A stretch of DNA of 62,987 nt from Bacillota bacterium (GTDB lineage: Bacteria; Bacillota; Clostridia; Christensenellales; Pumilibacteraceae), in contig WRAP01000008.1 of assembly GCA_009780135.1 (NCBI GenBank), forward strand, positions 1 to 62,987. The letters run 5' to 3'. The position numbers were made by a program, and so were the translations under genes. Below are positions 50,925-58,277 of the stretch, in pieces (positions within the stretch are counted from its first letter, which is position 1; the number at the start of each line of letters is the position of its first letter). The notes beneath the pieces were generated by a model. It made no database searches. It had not been told where the DNA came from and worked only from the letters and a program-made list of their open reading frames with translations.

Positions 50925-51896
50925 TTATTTTATTCTAAACGGATTTTCCTTGCCTTCTACTTCGTTTATAATACCTTTAATGCCTGCTCCTACCATACCT
51001 TCTATTGCCAAATCACTAAAGAAAGCATAGTGGGGGGTGTGCAAAGCGTTTTTATGCTTTTGCAAGCGTTTATACATATTGGGCAATTCTCCGCTGTTTT
51101 TCTTCCAAATAACCTCACCTTCGCCCTCTATTACATCTGTATATAATCCAGATAATTCACCTTTATCTAACGCATCCAAACAAGCTAAAGTATCTACAAC
51201 TTCACCTCTAGCGATATTTACAAGTAACGGTTTTTTAAGCATTTTTTTAATTGATTGCTTATTTATCATTTGATAATTTTCTTTAGTTGCCGCCACATGC
51301 AGAGTAATAATATCGCTCTCAGCATAAAGCGTATCCAAATCAACATAATTTAAAGACTTATCATTTTTATAAATATCATTTACTAAAATTCTACAGCCAA
51401 AGCCTTTTAAGAGATTGATAACCTCTAAACCGATATTTCCAGCACCGATAACACCGACTGTTTTAGTTTTTAATTCGGTACTACGCAGCTCGTCTAAAGA
51501 ATAATCGCCTTCTAAATGATTTAGAATATACGATTTCATTTTTTTAAGGTGCATTAAGATAAGCAAAATCGTAAATTCCGCTAAATTAGTAGCAGGGTAT
51601 TTGGCATGGCTAGCCGAAATACCAGCTTTTTCTAGAGCAGATAAATCCACATGATCGTAACCTACCGTACGGGTAGCATAGTGCTTTACTCCCATTTTTT
51701 GTAATTCGGTAACAATTTCAGGAGTTATACGGCTAGAAACCATAGTACAAACACCGATAGCACCTTCTGCTAAGTGGATAGTATCTTTAGAGAGGGGCTT
51801 TTCACAAAGCGTAAGCAAAAGATTAGGTAGCTTAGCATATGCCTCTAGTTCCTCTAACTCATACTTTTTTACATCAAATGCTGTTATTTTTATCAT
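50925..51896 (-). CDS. D-isomer-specific 2-hydroxyacid dehydrogenase (D-lactate dehydrogenase-like)
   Basis: 323 residues. The NAD-binding loop is VGVIGAGNIGLEVINLL (about 150-166); catalytic residues are the Arg in LVNIARGEVVD, an acidic residue in the DVIEGEGE region and His in LHTPHYAFFS. TRTVGYDHVDL is typical of the D-LDH/VanH branch. It would interconvert pyruvate and D-lactate. A VanH role is unlikely because no van ligase or dipeptidase gene is close. The gene is flanked by a strong terminator and a B repeat. Confidence 0.92.
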   Translation of the reverse strand: MIKITAFDVKKYELEELEAYAKLPNLLLTLCEKPLSKDTIHLAEGAIGVCTMVSSRITPEIVTELQKMGVKHYATRTVGYDHVDLSALEKAGISASHAKYPATNLAEFTILLILMHLKKMKSYILNHLEGDYSLDELRSTELKTKTVGVIGAGNIGLEVINLLKGFGCRILVNDIYKNDKSLNYVDLDTLYAESDIITLHVAATKENYQMINKQSIKKMLKKPLLVNIARGEVVDTLACLDALDKGELSGLYTDVIEGEGEVIWKKNSGELPNMYKRLQKHKNALHTPHYAFFSDLAIEGMVGAGIKGIINEVEGKENPFRIK

Positions 51897-51904
51897 GATT
51901 TTAT

Positions 51905-52004
51905 TAAATTACAAATTACAATGTACAAATTACAAATATTGACTTATTTAACTATTATAATAATACTAAGTCCGAATTTGTAATTTGTACATTGTAATTT
52001 GAAT
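51905..52004. repeat. Family B palindromic repeat, complete
   Basis: AAATTACAAATTACAATGTA leads to CAAATATTGACTTATTTA; the right arm is GAATTTGTAATTTGTACATT. It fills the gap between the dehydrogenase and aquaporin genes. Confidence 0.9.
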
Positions 52005-52007
52005 TAT

Positions 52008-52787
52008 TTACGCTTCCATATTTCCGTCTAGCTCTTGTGATTCTCTTTTATGGAATAGTCTATATACTAATACCGATAATGCCGCACCTGCTAGTGGAGC
52101 TAAAATAAATATCCAAATTTGCTCTAAAGCAACTGTACTATTTGCTGGGTCAAACAGCCAACGCATTAAGGCTGGTCCAAAGCTTCTAGCAGGGTTTACG
52201 CTAGTGCCTGTAAAGTTGATGCCGATAAGATGTACTAGAGTTAGTGTTAAACCAATAATAATTCCTGCCATTTTAGGATTAACTTTTTTATCGCCTTTTT
52301 TATCTGTAACGGTAAGAATTACATATACAAATACAAAAGTCAATACCATTTCTAGTATAAAGCTGGCAATAAGCGTACCCACTGTTGTAACTTGTCTTAA
52401 TGTTTCACCATATCCCTCCCATAGCTGAGGGGCTTCATTTGTACCCCAAATAAAACCAGTATTCGCATAATCTAAAGCCATACGAGCTAATCCAAATAGT
52501 AGTGCCGCACCAGCTATTGCTCCTAAAAACTGAAAACCTATATAGACAAAAAATTCTTTAACCGACATTCTTTTATCTAAAAGCGCTCCAAAGCTAACTG
52601 CTGGATTTATATGACAACCGCTAATTCTGCCAACTGTATAAGCAAAAGCAACTATTACTAAACCAAAAGCTAAGGCTGTTGCTACTACATTAGCACCTGT
52701 CATTACTGCCGTACCAACTGCCAGAAATACCAGCATAAATGTGCCAAAGCATTCTGCTAGGCCTTTTTTAAGTAAACATTTTTCCAT
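52008..52787 (-). CDS. Aquaporin (MIP family water channel)
   Basis: 259 residues with six membrane spans and two half-helices carrying the NPA motifs, CHINPAVSFGALL and SVNPARSFGPALM. Ser after the second NPAR, where glycerol channels have Asp, points to a water-selective AqpZ-type pore. The C-terminus is polar (RESQELDGNMEA). Typical AqpZ proteins are about 230 residues; the extra length lies mainly in the loop WGTNEAPQLWEGYGETLRQ and the tail. The start is preceded by AGGAG at a slightly long distance. Confidence 0.93.
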   Translation of the reverse strand: MEKCLLKKGLAECFGTFMLVFLAVGTAVMTGANVVATALAFGLVIVAFAYTVGRISGCHINPAVSFGALLDKRMSVKEFFVYIGFQFLGAIAGAALLFGLARMALDYANTGFIWGTNEAPQLWEGYGETLRQVTTVGTLIASFILEMVLTFVFVYVILTVTDKKGDKKVNPKMAGIIIGLTLTLVHLIGINFTGTSVNPARSFGPALMRWLFDPANSTVALEQIWIFILAPLAGAALSVLVYRLFHKRESQELDGNMEA

Positions 52788-52865
52788 TTTTTTGTTTTTT
52801 TCTCCTTTTATCCCCCAAACAGTATAATAGTTTAATAAATTGTTAAAAACTTGTCAACTGTTTTT

Positions 52866-52949
52866 CAAATTACAGTGTACAAATTACAAATTATGATTTA
52901 TTAGTCGTTTATATATGAGAGCTAAATAAATCAATATTTGTAATTTATC
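52866..52949. repeat. Family B palindromic repeat overlapping the smpB stop
   Basis: CAAATTACAGTGTACAAATT on the left, AATAAATCAATATTTGTAAT on the right. The right arm reaches the stop codon of smpB. Confidence 0.8.
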
Positions 52950-53391
52950 TATATTCTTTAACCGCTCTATCTGCTTCTCGCTTTAAGTCTTTTTCTTTTA
53001 TAGATTGCCGTTTATCATGTAGCTTTTTACCTTTGGCTAATACAATCTCTACTTTAACCCGATTTTTATTAAAATAAATCATAGTAGGCACCAGCGTAAG
53101 ACCTTTAGTTTTAATTTTGCCCACCAGCTTATCTAATTCTCTTTTATTAAGAAGTAGCTTTCGACTGCGTTTAGCATCCTCGTTAAAATAGCTACCCTTT
53201 TCGTACGGAGTTATATGACAATTTTTAAGCCACAGCTCGCCTTTTTCAAAAAAACAAAAACTGTCGGCTATTCTTACATTACCTAACCGAATACTTTTAA
53301 CCTCGCTACCGACAAGCACAATGCCTGCCTCGAATTTTTCGTCTATTTCGTATTCAAAAAAGACTTTTTTGTTTTTATCAATAATTTTCAT
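52945..53391 (-). CDS. smpB: SsrA-binding protein
   Basis: 148 residues from the ATG at 53391; another ATG nine codons upstream is possible but adds residues not usual in the family. SmpB carries tmRNA to stalled ribosomes. Landmarks: FEYEIDEKFEAGIVLVGSEV, SIRLGNVRIADSF, LLLNKRELDKLVGKIKTKG and KGKKLHDKRQSIKEKD. Its tail is short and basic. I looked for ssrA (tmRNA) nearby and did not find it. The stop codon overlaps the arm of a B repeat. Confidence 0.95.
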   Translation of the reverse strand: MKIIDKNKKVFFEYEIDEKFEAGIVLVGSEVKSIRLGNVRIADSFCFFEKGELWLKNCHITPYEKGSYFNEDAKRSRKLLLNKRELDKLVGKIKTKGLTLVPTMIYFNKNRVKVEIVLAKGKKLHDKRQSIKEKDLKREADRAVKEYR

Positions 53392-53533
53392 TTCTTTTAC
53401 TGTCGTTAAGCATAACAAAATATTATCGTTACAGTCTTAGCTTTTTACCTAACGCAATACTAAAAGTATAGCAGAATTATGCTATGTTGTGCTAGCAAAA
53501 GTTTTACTTTCTAGTTTTGTAAATGAAGGAGAA

Positions 53534-53580
53534 TATAATTAAAAAGGCAACAAGTTATACTTGCTACCTTTTTAATTATA
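53534..53580. terminator. Bidirectional intrinsic terminator
   Basis: TATAATTAAAAAGGCAACAAG and CTTGCTACCTTTTTAATTATA pair with two mismatches around a short loop, downstream of the anti-sigma-like gene and on its strand. Confidence 0.75.
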
Positions 53581-53596
53581 GTATTATATAGGATTT

Positions 53597-54985
53597 TTAT
53601 ACTACACCTTGCAATATTCTTAATTTATCGAAGTTTAATGATACTAAATGCGGATAAGGATGACGATTTTTTAATAGAGGAGTATCGCCACTATTATCTT
53701 CGCTATACTTATACTCGTAATAATATTCTTCGTTTTCTTCTTGTTCTAACTCATACTCTTCAAATTCTCTAACAATTTGAGCCAATCTTAAATTCTCTTG
53801 CTCTAATTCGTATATGGTTGCTTCTTTTTGCTGATGAGAATTTAATACAAATTTAATTAAAGTTTCTCTTTCGGATTCGGTTAGAGCGGCATTATTTATT
53901 CCACTTGCGTTTACCATCAATGAAACATTATAAAGATTAGAAACATTAACTTCTATAGCTATAGTTGTTTGAGTTAAAGCGTCGAATTTATAAATACCTA
54001 AAACCATTAACTCTCCTAAATCATCATATCTCCTAGAGGTTAGTGTAATTGATAAATCGTTATAGTCTGTAAAAAAATACTCTACCATATATGTGATATG
54101 ATGTCTACGAGTAAGAGAGCCTCCCTCGTGTCCTGTGGCTACCATATATACTTTGCCTGTTTCTGTATCAACTCCCGGAAAGCTGGCTCTATAAGGTATA
54201 AATTGTGGCCATCTTGATGGAGCCCTAAATACAGACATAAATTCGTCGTTTTGGTCAAAATACACATCAAATATTTTTTCTAAAGCATCATTACCAAATG
54301 TGTCTAAAAGAGATAGCTTAACTTGACTGAACATAAAAAGATCGATAACATATGTGTTAATCATAGTTTGAAATAAAGTAGGTATAGGTCTATCACGACT
54401 ATAAAATACTTCAGCAATAAAATGTCTTATATTAAATTCGGTATTTTTGTCATTATCCTCTTCGCTGATGCTTGTAGGCATTATAAACGAGTCAGCACCA
54501 ACAATAAAACCACCGTTTAATTCGCTGGCGTTATAAATATTTTCTTGCATTCTAATAGCCTCGTCTACTTGAAGCTCTAGGTGCGCTAACGCCGCCGCCG
54601 CTACTTCGGCATTAGGGCGTGTCGGTGGGCGGAAAGTAGGTCCATTACTTGGATAATCACTCGGGCGATAAATCGGGTTAAGCAACGGCGGCAAGACAAG
54701 TGTAAAAAACAAAACTAGTCCTGTTGCAATAGGCACTCCTATGCCAAGCCATGCCCACGCTTTTTTATGTTTAAGTTTGGGCTTATATTGATTTTCTTTA
54801 TTTTCTATCGACAAAGTTTGCAAATTTTTTCGCAGGTCCGCCTTTTTTACATTATCCCATACATCTGGGATTTCAGCTAAATTAGCTTCTTCTGTTAAGA
54901 TTTTTTTTATTGTTTCTTTTTTCATTATTTTTTTAGCTTCCGAATTTACTTCACATAAAAACTTTTGAAAATAAATATTTTTCAT
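53597..54985 (-). CDS. Membrane protein, probable anti-sigma partner of the ECF sigma factor
   Basis: 462 residues from the ATG at 54985, which overlaps the sigma stop by four bases (ATGA); the frame is open further upstream but that part lies inside the sigma gene. Layout: cytosolic part about 1-73, one membrane span (about 75-100, GIGVPIATGLVLFF), then an extracellular domain of about 350 residues with a Glu/Tyr-rich coiled stretch near the end. The coupling and topology are those of anti-sigma factors; the zinc-type anti-sigma motif is not present. The outer domain is unknown. Confidence 0.75.
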   Translation of the reverse strand: MKNIYFQKFLCEVNSEAKKIMKKETIKKILTEEANLAEIPDVWDNVKKADLRKNLQTLSIENKENQYKPKLKHKKAWAWLGIGVPIATGLVLFFTLVLPPLLNPIYRPSDYPSNGPTFRPPTRPNAEVAAAALAHLELQVDEAIRMQENIYNASELNGGFIVGADSFIMPTSISEEDNDKNTEFNIRHFIAEVFYSRDRPIPTLFQTMINTYVIDLFMFSQVKLSLLDTFGNDALEKIFDVYFDQNDEFMSVFRAPSRWPQFIPYRASFPGVDTETGKVYMVATGHEGGSLTRRHHITYMVEYFFTDYNDLSITLTSRRYDDLGELMVLGIYKFDALTQTTIAIEVNVSNLYNVSLMVNASGINNAALTESERETLIKFVLNSHQQKEATIYELEQENLRLAQIVREFEEYELEQEENEEYYYEYKYSEDNSGDTPLLKNRHPYPHLVSLNFDKLRILQGVV

Positions 54986-55524
54986 GTTTTTTGGTGAAAG
55001 TTTATTGGGGTTATTTCCTCCATATATTTTTTTAATTTTTTGATTGCTTTGTTGTAGAGCCATTGAATTGTTCCCATAGGTCTTTCTACTATGCAAGCGA
55101 TTTCTCGATGCTTGTAATTTTGCATGGCAAACAGCGTTACAATTTCCCGCTCTAGCGGTTCAAGCCTAAGCATTGCATTTTGCAGTGAAATATTTTGCAC
55201 CCAAATATCCTCATGATTTTTATTATCAGAAATATTTTCTTCAAACACTTCCAAACTAATGCTTCTTTTGCTTTTATTATATTCGGTATAACTTAAATTT
55301 CGAGCTATCCGACAAATCCAAACAGTTGCATTTTTTGATTTATAACCATTTATATTTTGTGCTACCTTTATAAAGGTTTCCTGCATAATATCTTTGGCTT
55401 TTTCTGTGCTACATAAAATTGAGTTCGATAAAAGATAGACATTTTTTTTCATTATTGTATAAATGCCTTCTAGTGCTTTCATGTCGCCCTCTTTTAAGTT
55501 TTGCATCAGAGTTTCGATTAACAT
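54982..55524 (-). CDS. ECF-type RNA polymerase sigma factor
   Basis: 180 residues. Region 2: STEKAKDIMQETFIKVAQNI and ATVWICRIARNLSYTEYNKS; region 4: LEPLEREIVTLFAMQNYKHR and EIACIVERPMGTIQWLYNKA. It directs RNA polymerase to a small regulon, probably in answer to an envelope signal relayed by the coupled membrane protein. It is the first gene of a two-gene unit. The two ECF factors in this window are clearly different from each other. Confidence 0.88.
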   Translation of the reverse strand: MLIETLMQNLKEGDMKALEGIYTIMKKNVYLLSNSILCSTEKAKDIMQETFIKVAQNINGYKSKNATVWICRIARNLSYTEYNKSKRSISLEVFEENISDNKNHEDIWVQNISLQNAMLRLEPLEREIVTLFAMQNYKHREIACIVERPMGTIQWLYNKAIKKLKKYMEEITPINFHQKT

Positions 55525-55623
55525 AGCTATGAATCTCGGGTAGAGTAAAAAAGAACCTCTACATTATTATAACTCGCAGACGTTCTTTTTTGTTGGTAAA
55601 TATTTATAAAATTTATTTGATTA

Positions 55624-57129
55624 CTATTTGCCTACACAAAAAGAAGCAAATATTTCGGCTACCACTTCGTCTAAGGCAACTGCACCTGTTATAGTGTTTA
55701 GGTGGTGGAGTGCAAAATTAAGGTCGGAAATAGTGCAGTCTAGATTTATAATTTGCTTTTCGCTTATAATGCGTTGTAAAGTGTCGTAAGCATTAACAAC
55801 AGCTGTTAATTGGCGGTTATTGTTTATAGCTACACCACTCGTATCAATTTTACCTACCGACTGATCATATAACAATTCTTTTAATTTATCTATGTTTTTA
55901 CCCGTTTTAGCACTAATTGAAATTGAGTTTTGAGGGACACCCGGTGTGCGTCCCCTACGAGAACATAATGTTTTTTGTGTAGCCAAACAACTATTGCTAC
56001 ATTGTAGGGGATGCCCAAGTGGGCATCCCGAATGTTTAGGCAACACTTTGTCGTTCGCATTTTCTAATAAATCCATTTTATTAAAAACTATTATCGTTTT
56101 TTTATAAGGCTCTGACGGTTGATACTTGTTCCTACAATTATTTGTTGTATTATTATCACAGTCATCGTTATTTAATAATTCAATTTCAAACAGCTCACTA
56201 ACAGTACCTACACATAATAAAATATCTGCTAAATCAATACATTTTTTACTGCGTTCTATGCCTAATTTTTCTACTTCATTATCTGCTTCTCTTAATCCTG
56301 CGGTATCTATAATATTAAACAGCACACCTTTATACTCAAAACTTTCTTCTATCGTGTCCCGTGTTGTACCGGCAAGACTTGTAACAATACTTCTATCGTA
56401 ACCTAATAGTGCATTTAATAACATACTTTTACCAACATTCGGTTTTCCTACAATTGCAACTTTTACACCTTCTCTAATAATTCTGCCTGTGTTAAAACTG
56501 TTTTTTAATGCTTCTAATTCCTCTATAATCGGCAAAATTTCACTTTTAATTTTTTGAGTTTCACTTTCTTCTAAATCTTCTTCAGGGTAGTCAATCGCTA
56601 CCGATGCACTTGCTATAATAGTAACAAGTTTTTTTTGTAGTAATTCTATTTTTTCTTTTAATCCGCCACATAATTGATTGTGAGCTTGATTTATACTGCT
56701 GATACTTTTTGCATTTATTAAATCTATTAGCCCCTCGGCACCACTTAAATCTAGTTTTCCGTTTAAGAAAGCTCTTTTTGTAAATTCGCCCGGTTCCGCC
56801 ATACTCGCACCACACTTTATAAGCTCCTCAACAACTTTCTGAAGTAACAAATAATTTCCGTGAAGATGTAATTCAACTACATCTTCACCGGTAAATGAAT
56901 TTGGTGCCTTAAAATATACCGCCATAGCGTTATCATTAACACTATCAGTTTTTATTTTTATATTAGTTAAAAAGCGTGGTAAAAGTTCTACTTTTTTAGA
57001 AAATATTCTTTGAGCTAACTCCAGTGAATTTTCTCCACTTAATCTAATTATTCCAACTCCACCAATACCAACAGGAGTTGCTATTGCTGTTATCGTTTTA
57101 TTGTTTTGCTGTTCTTTTTTAATTGACAT
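55624..57129 (-). CDS. mnmE: tRNA modification GTPase MnmE (TrmE), carrying two in-frame repeat insertions
   Basis: 501 residues, against about 455-465 in relatives. With MnmG it makes the cmnm5 group on U34 of certain tRNAs. N-terminal folate domain: TITAIATPVGIGGVGIIRLS; G1 GKPNVGKSM, G2 TTRDT, G3 DTAG, G4 NKMD, G5 SAK; the C-terminus is FCVGK with the conserved Cys. Two extra segments interrupt the G domain: about residues 330-342 (RNKYQPSEPYK) before G4 and about 364-400 between G4 and G5. Their DNA is a worn D half and a near-complete D-type dimer. The gene is normally next to mnmG, which is absent. Confidence 0.95.
   Translation of the reverse strand: MSIKKEQQNNKTITAIATPVGIGGVGIIRLSGENSLELAQRIFSKKVELLPRFLTNIKIKTDSVNDNAMAVYFKAPNSFTGEDVVELHLHGNYLLLQKVVEELIKCGASMAEPGEFTKRAFLNGKLDLSGAEGLIDLINAKSISSINQAHNQLCGGLKEKIELLQKKLVTIIASASVAIDYPEEDLEESETQKIKSEILPIIEELEALKNSFNTGRIIREGVKVAIVGKPNVGKSMLLNALLGYDRSIVTSLAGTTRDTIEESFEYKGVLFNIIDTAGLREADNEVEKLGIERSKKCIDLADILLCVGTVSELFEIELLNNDDCDNNTTNNCRNKYQPSEPYKKTIIVFNKMDLLENANDKVLPKHSGCPLGHPLQCSNSCLATQKTLCSRRGRTPGVPQNSISISAKTGKNIDKLKELLYDQSVGKIDTSGVAINNNRQLTAVVNAYDTLQRIISEKQIINLDCTISDLNFALHHLNTITGAVALDEVVAEIFASFCVGK
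55931..56040. repeat. Family D-type dimer inserted in frame within mnmE
   Basis: GGGACACCCGGTGTGCGTCC with CCTACGAGAAC at one end and GTAGGGGATGCCCAAGTGGG with CATCCCGAATG at the other. GGGATGCCCAAGTGGGCATCCC-type pairing is perfect on the right. It has the same layout as intergenic D dimers (TAGGGG, stem, CCC) and adds about 36 codons between the G4 and G5 motifs. Confidence 0.82.
56105..56141. repeat. Worn family D half element within mnmE
   Basis: AAGGCTCTGACGGTTGATAC then TTGTTCCTACAATTA lines up with intergenic D halves such as AAGTTCGGGCGGTTAATACC then CGCCCCTACAATTCG. It adds about 12 codons before the G4 motif. Confidence 0.6.
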
Positions 57130-57137
57130 AATTTTTT

Positions 57138-57236
57138 CAGTGCTTAGTGTATAGTTGTTGATTTATACACAATATAAATAATAAGATTTACTTTTATACA
57201 TCTAAATAAGTCAACAACTATGCACTAAGCACTATA
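57138..57236. repeat. Family C palindromic repeat between mnmE and rsmG
   Basis: CAGTGCTTAGTGTATAGTTG leads to TTGATTTATACA; the right arm is AGTCAACAACTATGCACTAA then GCACTATA. It makes up the whole gap and the TAG stop of rsmG lies in its arm. Confidence 0.9.
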
Positions 57237-57921
57237 AAGGTTTTAATCTTGGCTTATTACTACCTCTAGGATATTTATTTGGAGTTTCTGTTATTTTTTT
57301 TACTATTATTAAAACTCTTTCTATTATTTCTTCGCCTAATTTTAAATTATAATGTTTTATATCTATTATTTCTCCGCCTAATTCAACAAGAGCTTTTTTA
57401 GAATTTTCTAATTCTTCTATGTAATTATTACCTTTATAAACAATTAAATGACCATCTAATTTTGTAAACGGTAAGCAGTATTCTAAAAGTGTCGGTAAGC
57501 TTGCTACAGCTCGAGAAACACAAACATCATATTTTTTATCTTTATTTAAATCCTCAACTCTACTTTTTATTATTTCTATATTTTCTAATCTCAATTTTTC
57601 TTTAATATCTAACAAAAAATTAACTTTTTTACCTACTGTTTCAATAAGAGTAAAATTTATATTAGGTAACATTATAGCAAGTGGAATTGACGGAAAACCA
57701 GCACCTGTGCCTATATCTATAATTTCAGTGCTTAATGCATAGTGCATAGTGCATAGTTGTTGATTTATTTTTTTAATTACTTCTATTGCTGATAAACTAT
57801 CATTAAAATGCTTAATTTCAACCTCGTTTCTATCGGTAATAGAAGTAAGATTTATAAATTTATTTACTCTAATAAGTTCAGAATAAAAAATTTCAAATTT
57901 ATTTTTTTGAATATAAGTCAT
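57232..57921 (-). CDS. rsmG: 16S rRNA (guanine527-N7)-methyltransferase RsmG, with an in-frame repeat insertion
   Basis: 229 residues. RsmG methylates G527 of 16S rRNA. Landmarks: FIKHFNDSLS-like IKHFNDSLSAIEVI, motif I EIIDIGTGAGFPSIPLAI, then SRVEDLNKDKKYDVCVSRAV and GHLIVYKGNNYIEEL. Between the first helix and motif I there are about 15 extra residues, INQQLCTMHYALSTE (51-65), encoded by a half family C repeat. The insertion is upstream of the SAM site, in a loop that tolerates length changes. The end of the gene also overlaps a C repeat arm. It lies upstream of mnmE in the same direction. Confidence 0.94.
   Translation of the reverse strand: MTYIQKNKFEIFYSELIRVNKFINLTSITDRNEVEIKHFNDSLSAIEVIKKINQQLCTMHYALSTEIIDIGTGAGFPSIPLAIMLPNINFTLIETVGKKVNFLLDIKEKLRLENIEIIKSRVEDLNKDKKYDVCVSRAVASLPTLLEYCLPFTKLDGHLIVYKGNNYIEELENSKKALVELGGEIIDIKHYNLKLGEEIIERVLIIVKKITETPNKYPRGSNKPRLKPL
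57725..57772. repeat. Half family C repeat inside rsmG, in frame
   Basis: TCAGTGCTTAATGCATAGTG, CATAGTGCATAGTTG, TTGATTTATTT: one C arm plus the shared core, 45-48 bases, translated on the minus strand as INQQLCTMHYALSTE. The second arm is missing. Confidence 0.88.
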
Positions 57922-58025
57922 ATAAATTAAAAATAAAAAAATAATTATACATTAAGCACAATAAGCTAACTACTATATTATTATATATAGTTATTTAGTA
58001 TTATTTGTAGTAGGTAGTGTGAAAT

Positions 58026-58146
58026 TGTGGACAAGTAGTGGTGTGATGCTATATATAGTGTTTTTTTATTTTTTAGTACTGTTTTATACTATATATAGAA
58101 TTAGATATACACATAAAATGTGGACAAGTTATAGTTTGTATACACA
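58026..58146. other. AT-rich region with DnaA-box-like sequences, possible oriC-like site
   Basis: Four sequences are one base away from the DnaA box TTATCCACA or TTATACACA: TGTGGACAA at 58026-58034 and 58119-58127 (minus direction), ATATACACA at 58105-58113 and GTATACACA at 58138-58146. CTATATATAG occurs at 58049 and 58089. The region is very AT-rich and lies next to rsmG and mnmE, which in many bacteria are close to oriC. dnaA, dnaN, parAB and rpmH are not in the window, so this is only a candidate. Confidence 0.35.
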
Positions 58147-58159
58147 AATTGGCATTTAG

Positions 58160-58271
58160 TTTATAGTGCTTAGTTCATAGTGCATAGTTAATTGACTTAT
58201 TTATATAAAAATAATGCTTTTATTATATAAATATTTCACTATACACTAAGCACTATGAACTAAGCACTATA
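58160..58271. repeat. Family C palindromic repeat, complete
   Basis: TATAGTGCTTAGTTCATAGT with GCATAGTTAATTGACTTATT on the left; ACTAAGCACTATGAACTAAG then CACTATA on the right. It lies between the DnaA-box-like region and lepB. Confidence 0.85.
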
Positions 58272-58277
58272 TATATA

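Noticed and set aside
50925-51896. Vancomycin-resistance vanH
   Set aside because: The dehydrogenase is of the right family, but no vanA/B ligase, vanX or two-component genes accompany it.
53419-53596. tmRNA gene next to smpB
   Set aside because: No Ala-tRNA-like ends or tag reading frame can be seen in the flanks of smpB.
55624-57129. mnmE as a pseudogene because of its odd length
   Set aside because: All GTPase motifs and the C-terminal FCVGK are intact and the extra segments are in frame, so the gene is considered functional.
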